From the NCBI GenBank assembly GCA_035235625.1, contig CP141143.1, positions 37,743,178 through 37,807,177 on the forward strand: 64,000 bases of DNA. Direction: 5' to 3'. The DNA comes from Saururus chinensis. Taxonomy: Eukaryota; Streptophyta; Magnoliopsida; Piperales; Saururaceae. The notes beneath the pieces were generated by a model. That model saw nothing but the letters and a program-made list of their open reading frames with translations, did no database searches and was not told where the DNA came from. Of this stretch, positions 11,378 to 25,953 are shown in pieces. Each line of letters opens with the position of its first letter. Position 1 is the first letter of the stretch. A program made the position numbers and the translations under genes.

Positions 11378-12851
11378 TGTAAGAACATGAGTCATATGTC
11401 AAGTTTATTGGCTAATTTCTATGTCAAAATAATGTTTAGAAATCTTAGGTATGTATTTAGTCTTAAAATTTGATGAGAGGTTGTTGTGGTCGAGTTAGAT
11501 TTGGAATTAATAGACTTGAAAAATAAGAGGAGACGTGTTCTTATAGTTCAAGATAGAATACTAGGTAAGAATAAGAGGTTTTTGAAGCTTATTGAGATCA
11601 CATTCGCATATCAAAATCAATTGGAGATGTTTTAAGAGTGATTTTAGGGGTTTTATGAGGTTTTACGGTAAAAAGAGAAAAAGTATAATTTGACAGACAT
11701 AACGAATGATCGTTATAAAATGAAAATGAGAGTTATCGATCGATCGCTTGAAATTTTGTTTGTTAAACAAACAGGGAACGATCGATCATTATTTGGAATG
11801 ATTGATCATTGTTTAGAATGATCGATTGTTGTTTGGAACGATCGATTGCTTGCAAGACTAGTTACCCTAATTCAGCCAGTCTGAATCTAATTTTTTTCCT
11901 TATTGAAGTCAAAGACATAAATTGGTTTGAAGAGCTATATAAGGGATAAGAAATCATGAATTTTGAGTGAGGAAAACCTAAAGGAGATTAGAGAAGAAGG
12001 CTTGATACCTTTTGCATATTTTTTTCTAAGGAGAATTCACATAAAGCTTTGAGTTGAAGATTAATGGTGAATTTAAGAAGCTATTCTACAGCTAAAAAGA
12101 GATTTACACAGAAGTTTCAAAAAGAAATTACATTTTATCTTTAATGGGAGATTGAAGATTCTAAGGAGGCCAAAGTCAATAAAACAAGAGGAACTTGTTG
12201 AAGGCTAGAAGAAGACAAAGACAAATCAAGGAGGAAGAAAAGTTTCAAGTCGGGAGAAGACTTGAAGGTCAGCAATAAAAGAAATTTGTGGAGGTCTAAA
12301 CAAAAGGAGTTTGTGTTAGATTGCTTGCATCGATTAATTGTCTTGCTTGATAGTAGTGGATTGATTTGTTTCCTTTTTGGAACTGCTGTAATTTTTTACC
12401 CAAGTTTGGGTTTTCCATGTTAAAATTACTCTGTGTTTCATGTATTGATTGAATGCTTATGGTTTGAATGATTGATACATCATGAGTGCATTTTGAGAGA
12501 ATATTTACTTCATTCCGCTATAGAAAAAAATTTTATGTAATGAGGCTAGAACTTTTATTTCTTACTTCTTGAAGTACTTGGTTTAAGAGCAATCTAGTTT
12601 TCCGCTATACTCTTCTAGATGGATATTAAACTCACAAGTGGTAGTTGAGGATTATTTGTTGAAAATTTAATTTTGTTCCATGATATCAATTTGATTTGGC
12701 ATGTTAATGTTTCATAATCTTGCTTAATCTTCCATAGTTTGATTTCTAGTGCTAGAAAACTTATGCTAGGGTTTGATTTTGAATTTTTCTTAAGTTTATA
12801 TATTTTTTTGTTAGAAATACTTGATTAAACTTGTTGATTTGTGTGCCCTAA
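11378..12851 (+). mobile_element. Copia family-1 5' LTR plus start of interior
   Basis: The LTR runs 11378-12636, from tgtaagaacatgagtcat to attaaactcaca. It is followed by the same non-coding leader (agtggtagttgaggat, then ttgaaaatttaatttt) seen after the 5' LTR at 16935-18243. The family-1 LTR (~1.25-1.33 kb) recurs at 16935, 21442, 28409, 54810 (reverse), 55850 (part) and 58687. The interior is cut off at 12852, where a Gypsy LTR begins. GATCGATC-type palindromes lie at 11730-11850. Incomplete old copy. Confidence 0.75.
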
Positions 12852-15800
12852 TGATATGCAGGTATTTATACATTTTATACGCTATTTTATCTTAATTGCT
12901 TGTGTAAGATTAGGCTAATTTATGGTTAATTAGGATTTATTTATGTTAAAACAAATATTAGTAGTTTAATTTAATTATTAATTAATTTGGTTGTCATCGA
13001 TATATTAAACATGTATTTGAGTTAAGTCAGTCTTTCATTTAGTTTTTACATGTCTCAATTATGGTCATATTATGTTTTGTAGGTAAATGTTGCTCGATTA
13101 AATTTGTTGATGCTCATGACACCTTGAAAATATTTGGATATAGTTCAGACAATTTACATGGATCAGACATTGCTATGAAGCAAAAATTGTTTAAGGGCTT
13201 GCACACATTGAGTCATTGGGGCCCATGATGAACATCATTGATATCGATACTGCTTCCACTACCACTAACACAAACAAAAAAAAAACCTCTTCAAGGGAAC
13301 TATTTGAAAAGCATGAAACCCTCTTCTATTTCCTTTGAGAGCAAATTTTAGAACAGAGAAGAAGAGAATTTTGAGTAATAAACACCACACGTAATTATTC
13401 GATAAATTGCTTATCACAAGGTCCAATTCCTCATTGTTGGGTAAAGGTGATAATGAACTATAAGGAAGACAACTAAATGTTTAGCTTTCAATGCTTCGCT
13501 GAGTTAGACCCATGATGTATGTGGTAATGGAATGGAAAATAAAGAAGAGGAGTTGTTGGACTTTCTTGAAACAAGCTGATTTGTGAGAATTCAATGAGCG
13601 AACAACAATAAGGAAAGAAAGCAATGCCAAAATATAAGCAGTCAACATGCCCTTTAGTGAGCAACCCACATCTAAATCCAAATCCAGTTCACAATAGAAA
13701 TTTGTAGAGAAAACATAGCATAAAAATGGAGAACTCATAATATGAAAGAAGAGAAGAGAAGGAAAAGAGTGGAAAGCAAGAAAGAAGCACGGAAAAGGAA
13801 GGATCAAAGATTATAAAGCATCTAATATGGGGTGGAATTGAAGCTTGAAAAAGGAAGATAATTTTTGTCTAGCAAGTTTAAGTCGTCATTTGGATGATGT
13901 TTTGCAACCGCTTTCTGTCCACTGTTTATTGCTTTGCATATAAATCTTGTTTGGTTAGACAATTTCGACAAAAAGCCTAGCTTTGTTTAAAAAATGCCTT
14001 TAACTGCATTTTGACTCACTTTTACTTTTCAGCCACTTTATGCCTAACTCTCCTCCTAAGGATTAGGCTAAAAGCGTATAAAAAAAGGTAAAAATATCAC
14101 GAGTTGACATTTTTACCTTTCTCTTCTCTCTTGCTATAACACTTTTTTGCATTTTTTTCTTTTTATATGTATGTGTTTTCCTATCCAATAAAACCCCCTT
14201 CTCCACCCATCGTGACTGCCCTCGCACATTTTTCTTCTTCTCTTCTGTGCTAACTCCCTTCCCTTTTCTCCTCTTTAGTAAAACATTCTTCCCCTTCCCC
14301 TCCCACCATGACTACCCTTATTTGCCATTGATGACCACCCTCATCCACCCAACCCCATTTCCTCTAATTATTTGAGGACAAAGTAGGTATTTTTCATAAT
14401 GGAGATAATATGTAATATAATGGCTACTCAAACACGATATTTAGAACTTTTTTTGAAAAGCTGATTTTCTATAATGTATATCCAAATATAACCTGCTTTT
14501 GCTTTATTTTTCAAAAAGCAGTTTCAACCAAAAGTAACTTTCTAGATGACACAAAGTGTCATCAAAACGATGCCTAAATATAGAATAGAGAAGTGTAGAA
14601 GATGAAAGAGAGGAGAAGAATATATCAGAGAGGAAACCACTCAATTCCATCTTCCAAAAACCTTCAACAAATAGTTTGAAAGCCAAATAGTTGAAGTCCA
14701 AAGCCAGAGGAGCGAAGAAGAAGGATAATTTTTTTTTCTAAGGCCACGGTTTACTGTTTATCACTGTAGCAAGTACTGTAGTAATACAAGATGTTGAAGA
14801 TGATGTATGGTAACATGTGTCTACTAATCATCGATACTGTAGGAAACAATGAATTTTTTTCCCCTCTTTTTCACCTTTTATAAGTCTTTTTCAGTTCTTC
14901 CAAAGGAAATTTTACTTCTTAGGTTAATGAGTGGCTAAAATTGTTGCTATGGCTTTATGAAGCTTTACTGAACTGTAGGACTTCATGATTATGAGACGAT
15001 TAATTTTTCTTAATAATTAATTTAATGTTAATTAATTTTTACCTTTTTAATTGATGAAATTAATTTCAATATGAGTTTAGTCATGCTTCTCTCATGATTT
15101 AAGTTGGTTATCATTAGTTTATTACTTAGTTTTTCTTGTTTAATATTAAAATTGGGTATAAGTTGTGATTTGCAAATTGTGGATAAAATTAATGACTTGA
15201 GTTTAATCCATTGAAGTGAGGAGGAACAATGTATTTTTTGATTGTGGATGAGAGCTTAATGATGATATTTTCCATAATAACGAAGACGGATTTCTAGATT
15301 ATTATGCGATGAATGTGACAAAACGATTAATGATAATACTTATGAGTTTCTATGATTTAATGAATGTGGATTCCTATGCCTTAGTGCTTTGTTTATTTGT
15401 TATTTTAGTTATTTTGCATTGCTTTCTTAATCTTCGATTAAAGCTTTAGAATTTCTATTTGGATAGTTTAATTGCCTTTAAATTCTTATTTGCTTTTGTT
15501 AGTTACTTTAGTCAAGTTATTCTTTTTATATTTGTTAACTAGACTAGGGTTAGACTCTCTTAGATTAAAATTTAGTTTTCCAATTTCAACTCTATGTGGG
15601 ATTGATCTCATTTAGCTTGTGAGTAACAATTAAAATTGGACAACAAATTTTTGGTGCTGTTGTCGGGGACTTGTAATGGAAAACAAATTAAGTTTAAAAT
15701 ATGTTTAGCCTTTTACTAGTTTTAGGTTTAGGTTTCAAAAACAAACAAAAAAAAACAAATATGGGAGATAGAGTGAAAACAAGGTGGCATTTGAAAGTTG

Positions 15801-16115
15801 TTAGTTGTGTATGACCATGTGGCTACATGATCAGACACACCTATTAGTTCAAGTTAATTTCAATATGCTAAAAAGTTGTAAAATTAAAACTAATCTTCCA
15901 TTCACAATGGGTGATAATAGTGTAGAAGCAAAACCCCTTAGAGATTTTTTCACCAATCTCCATCAATCCTCCCTCGTAAATAGTATTGCCTTCCACACAT
16001 TGATTTGAAAGCTCAAGTCATTCAACTTTTTCTCACCGTCCATGGTCATGACAAGGAGGATCCTTACATCCCATGTAAATGATTTTCTTGAAATTTGTGC
16101 TAATTCAAAAACTTA
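12852..16115 (+). mobile_element. Gypsy (Athila/Tat-like) LTR, PBS and gag start
   Basis: The LTR starts tgatatgcaggtat at 12852; its first ~300 bases align with the LTR start at 53230. It ends near 15645 (ggacaaca). The interior opens with ttggtgctgttgtcgggg at 15651, a close variant of the tggcgccgttgccgggga primer-binding site typical of Athila/Tat elements. A gag start follows: the conserved stretch around DLKAQVIQLF and HGxDxEDPY at about 15985-16060. The element is lost after about 16115, where reverse Copia sequence begins. The LTR is lengthened by the MITE at 13882-14574. Broken fossil. Confidence 0.75.
13882..14574. mobile_element. Harbinger/Tourist-like MITE in the Gypsy LTR
   Basis: The left end gtcgtcatttggatgatgtt and the reverse complement of the right end, ggcatcgttttgatgacact, form an imperfect terminal inverted repeat. 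The element is bounded by the 3-bp direct repeat taa (13879-13881 and 14575-14577), the target preference of PIF/Harbinger elements. At 693 bp with no transposase it is non-autonomous. The centre is pyrimidine-rich (14100-14350). The alternative is a hAT-like MITE, but no 8-bp duplication is seen. Confidence 0.6.
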
Positions 16116-16934
16116 AAAATTGAAAAATAATTTTTGCTTTTTCTAATGCCCCAAAAGATTTTTAATCAAAACAAGGACAAAATCTCTTATGGAATTACTC
16201 TAGGTAAGCAAGTTCAATGGCTTTATAAAGATTAATGAACCTATTGAAATCCAATTATTTTATGAAAATATCAGCCAATTGAAACTGTTGAAATATGTTC
16301 TAAGTTAACTTTTTAATCCTCAACCAAATCTCAAATAAAATGATGTCTAAAATGAATATATTATGTACTAGAATGTTCAACAGGATTTTGAGAAATCTCA
16401 ATCGAACTTAGATTGTCACAATATAAAGCCATCTTACCATGATGTATTCTATATTCAAATAGCATCCTTTTCATCCACATTAATTGTGTACAACCACTAC
16501 CAACAGCTATATATTCAATTTCAGTGATTGATAATGAAACACAAATTTATTTTTTATTATGCTAAGAAACTCAACAATTTTCTACATTAAAACATCTGCC
16601 TAAGGTACTTTTCTATCATTTACATTCCCTACCCAATTTGCATCTGAATACCCTACTAGTTCAAAAGTACCCTACTAGTTCAAAAGTACTGTCAAATGGA
16701 AACCATAAACCATATCCTGTAGATCTACTCACATATTTTATTATTCTTTTAACAGCAATCATGTGTGATTCTTTAGGACTAGCTTGATATCTAGTACGTA
16801 CTCCTACACTTAAGAAAATATATGGGCGACTAGTAGTTAAGTACAAACGACTATCAATCTTACTTCAATATAAGGTTTGTTCAACAGATTTACCTAAATC
16901 ATCTTTACTTAACTTAACAGAAGGAAACATAGGT

Positions 16935-17495
16935 GTAAGAACATGTGAGTCATATGTCTATTTTATTAGTTAATTTCTTTGTCAAAATTATGACAGAAAC
17001 CTTATGTATATATTGAGTCTTAAAATCTAATTTGAGGTTGTTGCAATCGAGTCAGATTTAAAATTTACAGATTTGAAAAATAGGAGCAGACGTGTTCTTA
17101 TTGATTAAAGCAGAAGATAGAAGAATGTAGAAGAGTTTTGATGCTTAGTCAAATCACATTTTCTTACAAAAATCATTTGGAGAGGTTTCATAAGTGATTT
17201 TAGAGATCATAGAAGATTTTAGGGTAAAAAAGGCAAAAAAGTAAATTGATAAGTGGAATGATTGATCGCTACAAAACTAGGCTTATCAAATGATGGATCG
17301 CACCTTCATTCAGTCTTGTGTAAACCGAAGCCAAATGTCATTGATTGATCGCTCTTGTAATAAATCGATCACTTGAATTATCATGCACATTAAGAATAGT
17401 GATCGATCGAATGTTTCAATGACTGGTTACTGAAATTAGGACATTCTGATTTTAATTTCATTCCTTATTCAAGTACAAGATTTAAACCGACTTAA

Positions 17496-17566
<71 letters not shown>

Positions 17567-20500
17567 AGGGTTATGAAATCATAAAATTTGAGAGAGAAAA
17601 AAAGAAAAAAAAGGTTTACACCATTGCTTATTGTTTTCCAAATGAAAATTCACTTGACATTGAGTTGGAGATCTATGGTGAATTGAAGAAGATAACCCAC
17701 AACAAAAGGAGCATATGCACAAAGATTTCAAAGAGAAGTTGCAGCTTATCTTCAATGGAAGATTGAATATTTTCACAAGGCCAAAGTCAAGACAACAAAA
17801 GGTACTTGTTGAAGACTAGAAGGAGATAGAGATAAGAAAAGGAGGATAAAGTTTCAAGTGATTGAGGGAGAAGACTTGAAGGTCAACAATAATGATCTAA
17901 ACAAGAGAATATTGTATTAGAGTCTAAACAAGGTAGGTGGTTTGTTTGTATCCATGTAAAGTCTTTGTTTCTAGTGTAGTGGTTTTGTAACTTTAGAACT
18001 ACCATGGGTTTTTACCCTACTTGGGGTTTTCCATATAAATTGTTATGTTGATATGTGGATTAAATGATGGTGGATTGATTGATATATCATGAGTGAGATT
18101 GAAGAGAAATTAGATTTTAATCATTACACTTAATAAAAAAATCTTGTACAAAAGAGGCTAGAACTCTTAATTCTTGTCAAAGTACTAGTTTTAAGAGCAA
18201 TCTAGTGATCCGCTAGATCAATTAGATGGATATTAAACTTTCAAGTAGTAGATGAGGATCAATTATTGAAAATTTAATTTTGCTACATGATATCAATAAT
18301 ATATACCATGTTAGTACTTTATTATCTTGCTTAATCTTGTTTACTTTTCTTAGAAGGTGTGTTCAGTTAAATTTATTTACTTGTGTTTATTTAGTTTATC
18401 ATGTCTAGTTCTTATTTTTCTAGTGATAATGAGGCTTTGGATTTTGAAAGTCCTTTTAGACAAGCTATTGAATTGAGTAAAAAGTGTAAAAAGTTAGAGA
18501 AAATTGTCAAAGCTAATGCGGAGACAATTGAATCTATTTTTATTAAAAAAAAGTAACTTGTGGAAGAAAAGGAAGAACTAGAGAAAGAGGTTGAAACCAT
18601 GAAACGTGAACATGAGAATGAGAGAAGAAAATTTAGATCTTTAGAAAATAAATTTGTGTCTACTAATGAAGAAGTTAGTGCTTTCAAATTTGATAAAAGT
18701 AATCTTCTAGACAAGATAAAATTCTTAAAGAATGAAGTTCATCCAAGAGTATATAGACGAATAAGGCTTCTTTGAAGAAAATTGAAGATTTAGGGATTGA
18801 ATTGAAAATTTTTTAACAAAAATTGAAATCATTCACTTTAGGGTAGGAGAAGTTGGACAAAAGTTTGTACATGGGACAAATATAGTAGTGATAAACAAGG
18901 ACTAGGGTTTAGAGAGTCAAATTCTACTAGTTCTAAGAGTATCACTAAGTTTATCAAAACAGAAAAACTCATACACACTAGGAAGATTACTTCACAAGTT
19001 GACAATGAGTTAAAATCTATGAATCCTCCTAGGAAGCAAAGTTCAAAGTCTAACCATATGAAAAGATATCAAAAAACTGAGAATCATAAGTCCTAAATTA
19101 TACAAATTCCAGCCATGAAGCACAACATAAATGGCCTTAGTCAATGTGTTATGAACAAATCAGAAAATAAAGAGAGTTATGTGCTTCATACTTGAACAAT
19201 TTGCCTGAGAAAACAAATAATATCAATTCAAATCATAAGAACTTCAAGACAAAAGCAAATGGATTAGAAAGCACACACGGAACATCACACTAAATAAGGT
19301 TAATCAAGACAATATGAACAAAAAATTTTAAATTTTGTTTAGAAAAGATGTCTTAGAGAACTTTAAATCTTAAGTTGATGTGACAAGGAAGTCTACCTTA
19401 TATTGCCTTAGGATTGGTTGGCTAGGTAAGGCTAAGGAGCCTTACATATCTAAGTAAGAAATTTTTGTTTGTGCCCTTGATTTAATTATTTATATTATTA
19501 GGGCATTCATGTTTTTTAGTGTTATCTCATTTTTGCTTTGTTTTTACATAGTTTTAATTCATAGGTTTTGAATGAAACATATAACAAAAAATGGAATATG
19601 ATAAAAAACAAAAAAATATTAAAGTAGCTTTTGATTGGTTTTACAATTAGTCTTGTTTTTATTTTTGATGAAGTTCACCTTTTGAGATTTTTGAGATTAT
19701 TTTTTTTAAGATGAAAAACAACAAGATTAGTGGTCAAATATATTTTAACTAAGAGAAGGATACACCAAAGAGAGTGAATATCAATTTGATTTTCTTTTTC
19801 TTGATATTGTGTTTATCTAATTTTAAAAAACTTGCACACATCATGTTGAGACTCAAGTCACTTTTAAGTATGAACATTAAGAGGGAACTCTCAAATATAA
19901 ATTGACTTAGGCATTTGAAATTTAGTTAAGTCTAGGTGATCAAACTAGAGGATCTTTGGCTAAATTTCTATTTAGAATTTAAAGAAAAAGCAAATTCCAT
20001 GTAAGTACTTCCATGCATATGAGTTGTGTACTTTAATATCTCATTATATAATGGAATTGTCCTAAAACAGATAATGGAGAAGGGCTTCGGTCAGCCTAGG
20101 ATAGTGTAAAACACCCATCCACTTGACATTGAGAAAAAATAAATAAAAAGGAAGAAAAGAATGGAAAATTATGATGCTAAGTAGGGAGGATTCAGAAAAA
20201 GCCAAGCCCTAGGAAAATGAATTGAGGAAAATTATCATAACTCAGAAAAGGCATGGGCATGTTGTTTATGAGTTTTTTGATCATTTTAGGAAAATCATGT
20301 ACATATATTCTAGTTAAAGAGAGTTAAAAAATGTGAACTTAATCTTTACTAGGGTCTGAACAAATTTCTCTTAGTTTGGTTAAGAGTGATATTGCGTGAT
20401 TCAAGATTAAAAGAGACAAGAGTTGACTACATTGGTGGATTTTCTTCAAAATTAATAAAAAAGAGTTACTGTGTCTTAAAAAAGAGAACAAAATTGACAA

Positions 20501-22699
20501 TCACGTACCAATGGGTTAATTGATCTAAGGCAAGATATTAATGAACATAATCTATAGATGCACATAGATTAAAAGATAAATGATTAAGAAATTGTCAAAA
20601 AGAGCTCAACTTTGCTAATTTTGAGTGTTTGACTTTCAATTGAAATTTGATTTTCAGAAAAATTTACTTTCAACAAAATTCAATGTTTTATGAGCATTAT
20701 AGGTTATCATTATTTGTTACTTGAATGTTTTGAAAACAATAATTTGATTGCCCAAAGTATATGAAGAACATTTGTGAAAAAGCATATTTCAAAGTTAAAG
20801 TAATAACTAATTGGATTATTAGACATAGTCTTGATTGCTTGTATTTTTTTGTCTAAAATTCAAATTTACATGATTTTTCTTATTATGAAATTTTGATGTG
20901 CTTACTTAAATTGTTGAACAATTTAATTTCTATGCTTACTTGTTTCTTTGAATAGTATTATACAGGTATGTTCTTGTTTGTGTTTACTACATCATATTAG
21001 ATATGAGTGTCATAGCTTAAGGGGGAGAATTATTGTCAAAAGATAATGGACATATGATATCTTATGATAATTTTAGTTTCATGTTTTCATGATTGTGTAC
21101 TTCAATAATATGTTTAATTGACATTTTTATTACTTGTTACTTTAACTTTTTGTCTATTTTTGTCAAAAAGGGGGAGAAGTGAGTAATGAAATTCAAAATA
21201 CTTATCTTCATAATTGATTAGACATACTATGCAAATTAATTTGATTTTAAGTGTGCAGGATAAGTTTAGGTTTATATAAGGCTTTTCAAGCTCAATTCCA
21301 AATTAATGAGTTTAAGTTAATTGAGTCTTCTTAGTGTTAAGTTTTTTGTACAATTTGAAAGTCAATGCTATGTCAAGCATTGTAGTTTCATTTGGTTTTC
21401 AAATGTGTAGTGCTTTGACAAGAAATAGCCAAGGGGGAGGTTGTAAGTACATATGAGTCATCTATCTATTTAATAGGTTGATCTCAAAAGTATGTCAAGA
21501 AACCTTGTTTATGTATTAAGTTTTATAATTTGATTTGTAGTTGTTGTGGTCGAGTCAGATTTGTAATTTACATAATTGAAAAATATGAGCAGACGTGTTT
21601 TTATTTATCAAAGCATAAGACTAAAGAATGTTAAAGGTTTTGGAAGCTTATTTAGATCAAATTTGCATACAAAAATCACTTGGAGAGGTTTTAGAAGTAA
21701 TTTTAGAGGTTTTAGAAGATTTTATGGTACAAAGAGCAAAAGGCTAAATTTATAGAATGATCAATTACTCTAAACAATGAAGAAAAAAATGATCAATTGC
21801 ATGTTAATTCAGCCATATGCAACATAAAGCCAAGAGTTATTAATTAATTACTCTCTTAATCTATCAGTTGAAGTATCATGCACATTGAAAATAATGTCCC
21901 ATCGATTGTTGTTTAGAACAATCAATCATTCAAAGGATAGTTTACACGAATTATGACTTTCTAATTTCAATTTTATTTTATATTTAAGTACAAGTCCTAA
22001 ACCGACTTATTGAGCTATATAAGGGTTATAAAATCACAAAATTCCAGAAAGAGAAACCTAGAAGAGAAAAGAGAAAGAGGGTTTATACATTTGCTTATTA
22101 TTTTCCAAAGGATAACTCACTTGAGCTTTGTATTGAATCAAAGAAGATAATCCACAACTAAAAGAGATTATACACAAAGTATTCAAAGTGGAGTTGCAAC
22201 ATGTCTTCAATAAAAAATTGAATATTTCTACAAGGCCAAAAGACAACAAGAGGTGCTTGTTGAATACTAGAAGGAGACAGAGACAAGGGAAGGAGGAGAA
22301 AGTTTCAAGTGCTTTAAAGAAGACTTGGAGACTAGTAACAACGATCTAAATAAGAGGAGTTTGTGTTAGAGTTTATACAAGGTTTGTGGTTTGTTAGTAT
22401 ATATGTAAAATCTTTTTATCTAGTGCATTGATTTGGTTCCTTTGAAACTATCATAGTTTTTTTTACCATAGTTGGGGTTTTTTACGTAAAATATTGTGTT
22501 CATGTGTGGATTGATTAATGGTTGATTAATTTATATATTGTGCATGGGATTGGAGAGAATATTAGATTTTAATCATTCCTCTTGATTAAAACATTCTACT
22601 CAAAAGAGCCTCAAAGTCTTAAGTGTTACTTGTCAAATTACTAAATTTAAGAGCAATCTAGTGATCTGCTAGGTCAATTTGAATGGTATTAAACTCTCA
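16935..22699 (+). mobile_element. Copia family-1 element, two LTRs, ATAGG duplication
   Basis: The 5' LTR is 16935-18243 and the 3' LTR 21442-22699, flanked by perfect 5-bp direct repeats atagg (16930-16934 and 22700-22704). A polypurine tract (aagggggagg, 21431-21440) precedes the 3' LTR. The interior is only ~3.2 kb. It has a gag-like coiled-coil region at about 18400-18780 and its C-terminal part to about 19140, then AT-rich DNA and a 3' segment with the string tgtcaaaaagggggaga (21163) typical of SIRE/Maximus-like elements. No protease, integrase or RT is visible, so this is a deletion derivative that would have depended on others. Eight of the first forty aligned LTR positions differ, so it is old. 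It lies antisense within another Copia element's pol. Confidence 0.9.
17498..17559. repeat. (AT)31 microsatellite in the 5' LTR
   Basis: An uninterrupted AT dinucleotide run of about 62 bases. It sits where other family-1 LTRs read gagctatataaggg or similar, just ahead of the presumed TATA box, and accounts for most of the length difference between the two LTRs of this element. Confidence 0.95.
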
Positions 22700-25600
22700 A
22701 TAGGTGTCTTGGCATGTTTTGCAACTTTAAATTTAAATTTCTTTACCAGTTTGTTAGCAAACTTTGATTATGAGATAAATATTCTAAAATCAGTTTGTTG
22801 TACATGTAAACTAAGAAAATAAGTTAGTAAACCTTCTATACCTAGTTAAAATTCCTTACTCATCTCTTTTGTAAATTTTTTAGCAAACTTATCATTTGTA
22901 GAGCCAAAGATGATGTCATCTACATATATTTGTGTCATTACAACATAATTTCATACTTCTTCACAAACAATGCCTTGTTAATGCCTCTTCTTGTGTATCC
23001 ATGCTTTGTTAGATATTGTGTCAATCTCCCGTACCATGCTCTTAGAGTTTGTTTCAATTCATATAAAGATTTTTTCAATTTATATACATAATTAGGATGA
23101 TGAGGATCAATAAAACTGTTAGGATATTTGACATCAAGTTTCCATTCAGAAAAGCACTCTTGACATCTATCTGATATGCTTTAAATTTTAAATGACAAGT
23201 CATAGCAAGAAGAAATCTAATAGATTTAAGTATAGAAACATGAGCAAAAGTGTCATTAAAATCAATGCTTTCTACCTGTATATATTTTTGAACAACCAAT
23301 CTTATTTTATTTCTTACCACATTACCTTGTTCATATGTTTTGTTCTTGTAAATCCACTTTGTACCTATGACATTACATTGCTTAGGTGTAAGGATAAAAA
23401 ACCATAAATCATTCCCAGTAAATTATCCTAATTCCTCTTGCATTGTATTTATCCCCTTTTCTTCCTAAAAAGCTTCATCAATCTTCTTTGGTTTAGTCAT
23501 ATACATGTAAGAAGAAAATTTTATTTGTTCTTCCAACTAATGTCTTGTTCTCACTCCCTTTATTGATGTCTCCAATCACATTAATTTAATGATGGTCTTT
23601 TTAAACCTAAATAAATACTTGACAAGTTTGAACTTGTGGTTCTTGCTCTTCTTCTTGAACATCATTTCTATGTATATGATCATCATGAACTTTCACTTTT
23701 TCTTGTTCATTATCGTCTGTTTCACTAAACACATTAGCTAAATCATTACAATCATAACAATCATCAACTTTTTGTTTTCCTTTCCCATGTTGAATGTTTT
23801 GATCTTCAAAAATTTGTGCATCATTCACTACAACATTAAACTACTCTATGATAGTTTGAGTTCTTTTGTTAGAAATCTTATGTCTTACTTGTCAAATAAT
23901 ATCTAAGAAAAATTTCATTACACTCTTACTTTCAAATTTTCCTAAAACTTCCCTATCTCTTAGGATATAATAAAGACTTTCAAAGATACTAAAGTGTTTA
24001 ACAGTGAGTTTTTTCACCCCTCCACAACTCAAAAGGAGTTTGGACTGTGCCAAGTCTCAAGTAAACTCTATTGAGGGTGTAAGTTTCATTTCTCACTACT
24101 TCTATCAAAAAATATTTAGCCAAATTCTTCTTATTTAGCAAAACCATAGCTATTTCCTAAATAGTCCTATTCTTCCTTTCAAGTATTCTATTTTATTAAG
24201 GAATTTTAGGGGCTAAGAACTCATGATAAATTTCATGTTTATCATAAAATTCTGTATACCTAAAATTACTGAATTCACCACCTCTGTTAATTCTAATATT
24301 TTGGGTTTTTAGATCAGTTTGTTTTGTATTGTAAGGGTAATTGTTTTAAATACTTCAAAAGTATTAGACATTTCTCTAAGAAAGTCTACCCAAGTGAATC
24401 TTGTTAGCCCATCCACCATCTCCAAGTTGTATTTTTTACCACCCAAATTATCCAATTGCATTGGCCCTATAAGGTCCATGTGCATCAACTCTAATGGTCT
24501 CTTAGTTATCACAGGTTTTGACTTTCTATGATGGGCTTTTGATTGTTTACGCTTTTAACGAGCACCACATACAAAGTTTTCAGAGGCTTTAAAAATAAGA
24601 GCACCTCTAATGATCTTTTCACTTGTTATTTTTGTCAAATATCTGAAATTAATATTTCCTAATCATTGATGCCACAAGTAAGTATTTTTAAGAAAGGACA
24701 AATTTGTTAAATAAACGCAATCAAGCAAATAACAATTATCATGTGCTCTTAAGCATTTCACACAAGTCATTCTAAATTTGTCAATAATGTAACAAACTTT
24801 CTTTGTAAATTTGACAACAAAACAAGTCACAAATTTGACTAATGCTCAAAAGATTAGATTTTAAACCACTACATACAAAGAATTCTCAAAATTGGATAAT
24901 CCATAAACTTTCAAAGTGCCTATCCCATCTATTTGTATGGTACTTCTATGTCCAAAGGTAACTTTGCCATCATATTTCTCTATCAAATTAGTAAACCAAG
25001 ATTTGTCATTTGGCATGTACTTTGAACATCCACTATCTAGGTACCGCATGTTAGAGTATTAAGTTTTTATGGAGGTGTGTACTATAAAATATTTTACATC
25101 CTCTTTCTTTACCCAAATTATCTTAATTTTCTTAAATTCTTCAATCTCACTCAAATATTTATAATTTTTATATTATTAAGAATTATAGCATTCACATTTT
25201 TTTCTTTCTTGTGATAACTATTATATGCAAACTTATGAGGAAATCTTAGTGAATCATGATTATAAGCCCTACATCCAAGATTTTGAACATTTACACTAAG
25301 TTCCCTTTAGCTTTTTCAAATCCATGTGATTTGTCTAAAAAAATCAATTTTAACATTATCTCTCACATGTTGTGGTCTTCTCAATATTTGGTTTTTGTTT
25401 GGCTCAATTTTAGTTACTATATCCTTCTTAATCAATTATTTTCCAACTACATGTTTTGAATTTGTGGAACTAGCACCATTATCATTCAAATTTTTAGCCT
25501 AAACAAACTTTGTGATTCCTAAGTAATTTATATTCTTTTGTCCCACATACCCTAAACCACTTTTGTCACGTCCAAATTAACCACATGAGATAATTTTATC

Positions 25601-25953
25601 AAGCTTTTTTTTGCCTTTGACAAATTCTTTCAATTTTGAATTTGAAGTTTTCAATTATTCTTCTAGTTATTGAATTTTTCTAAGCAATTCAATTTTTTTT
25701 CTCATATAAGGATTTATCCTGCACAATTTGAGAATTCTTATGTTCCATAGCACAAAATTATTCTCTAAACATTTTCAATTAATCAAAAACATAATTATTC
25801 ATAGCCACAACAAAATTTAAAATAAATAAGGACAAACTAAGCTTGTTTTTGAATTCTATGGCAATCAAAATCATTATCAAGCTTCAATCACAAGGGAAAA
25901 ATATCAAAATTATTCAAAATAACCACATCTACCACTTGTTTTTTTATAGACTA

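Noticed and set aside
13481-13807. 108-codon minus frame rich in Phe/Ser/Leu
   Set aside because: Lies in the Gypsy LTR and next to the MITE; composition-driven, no motif.
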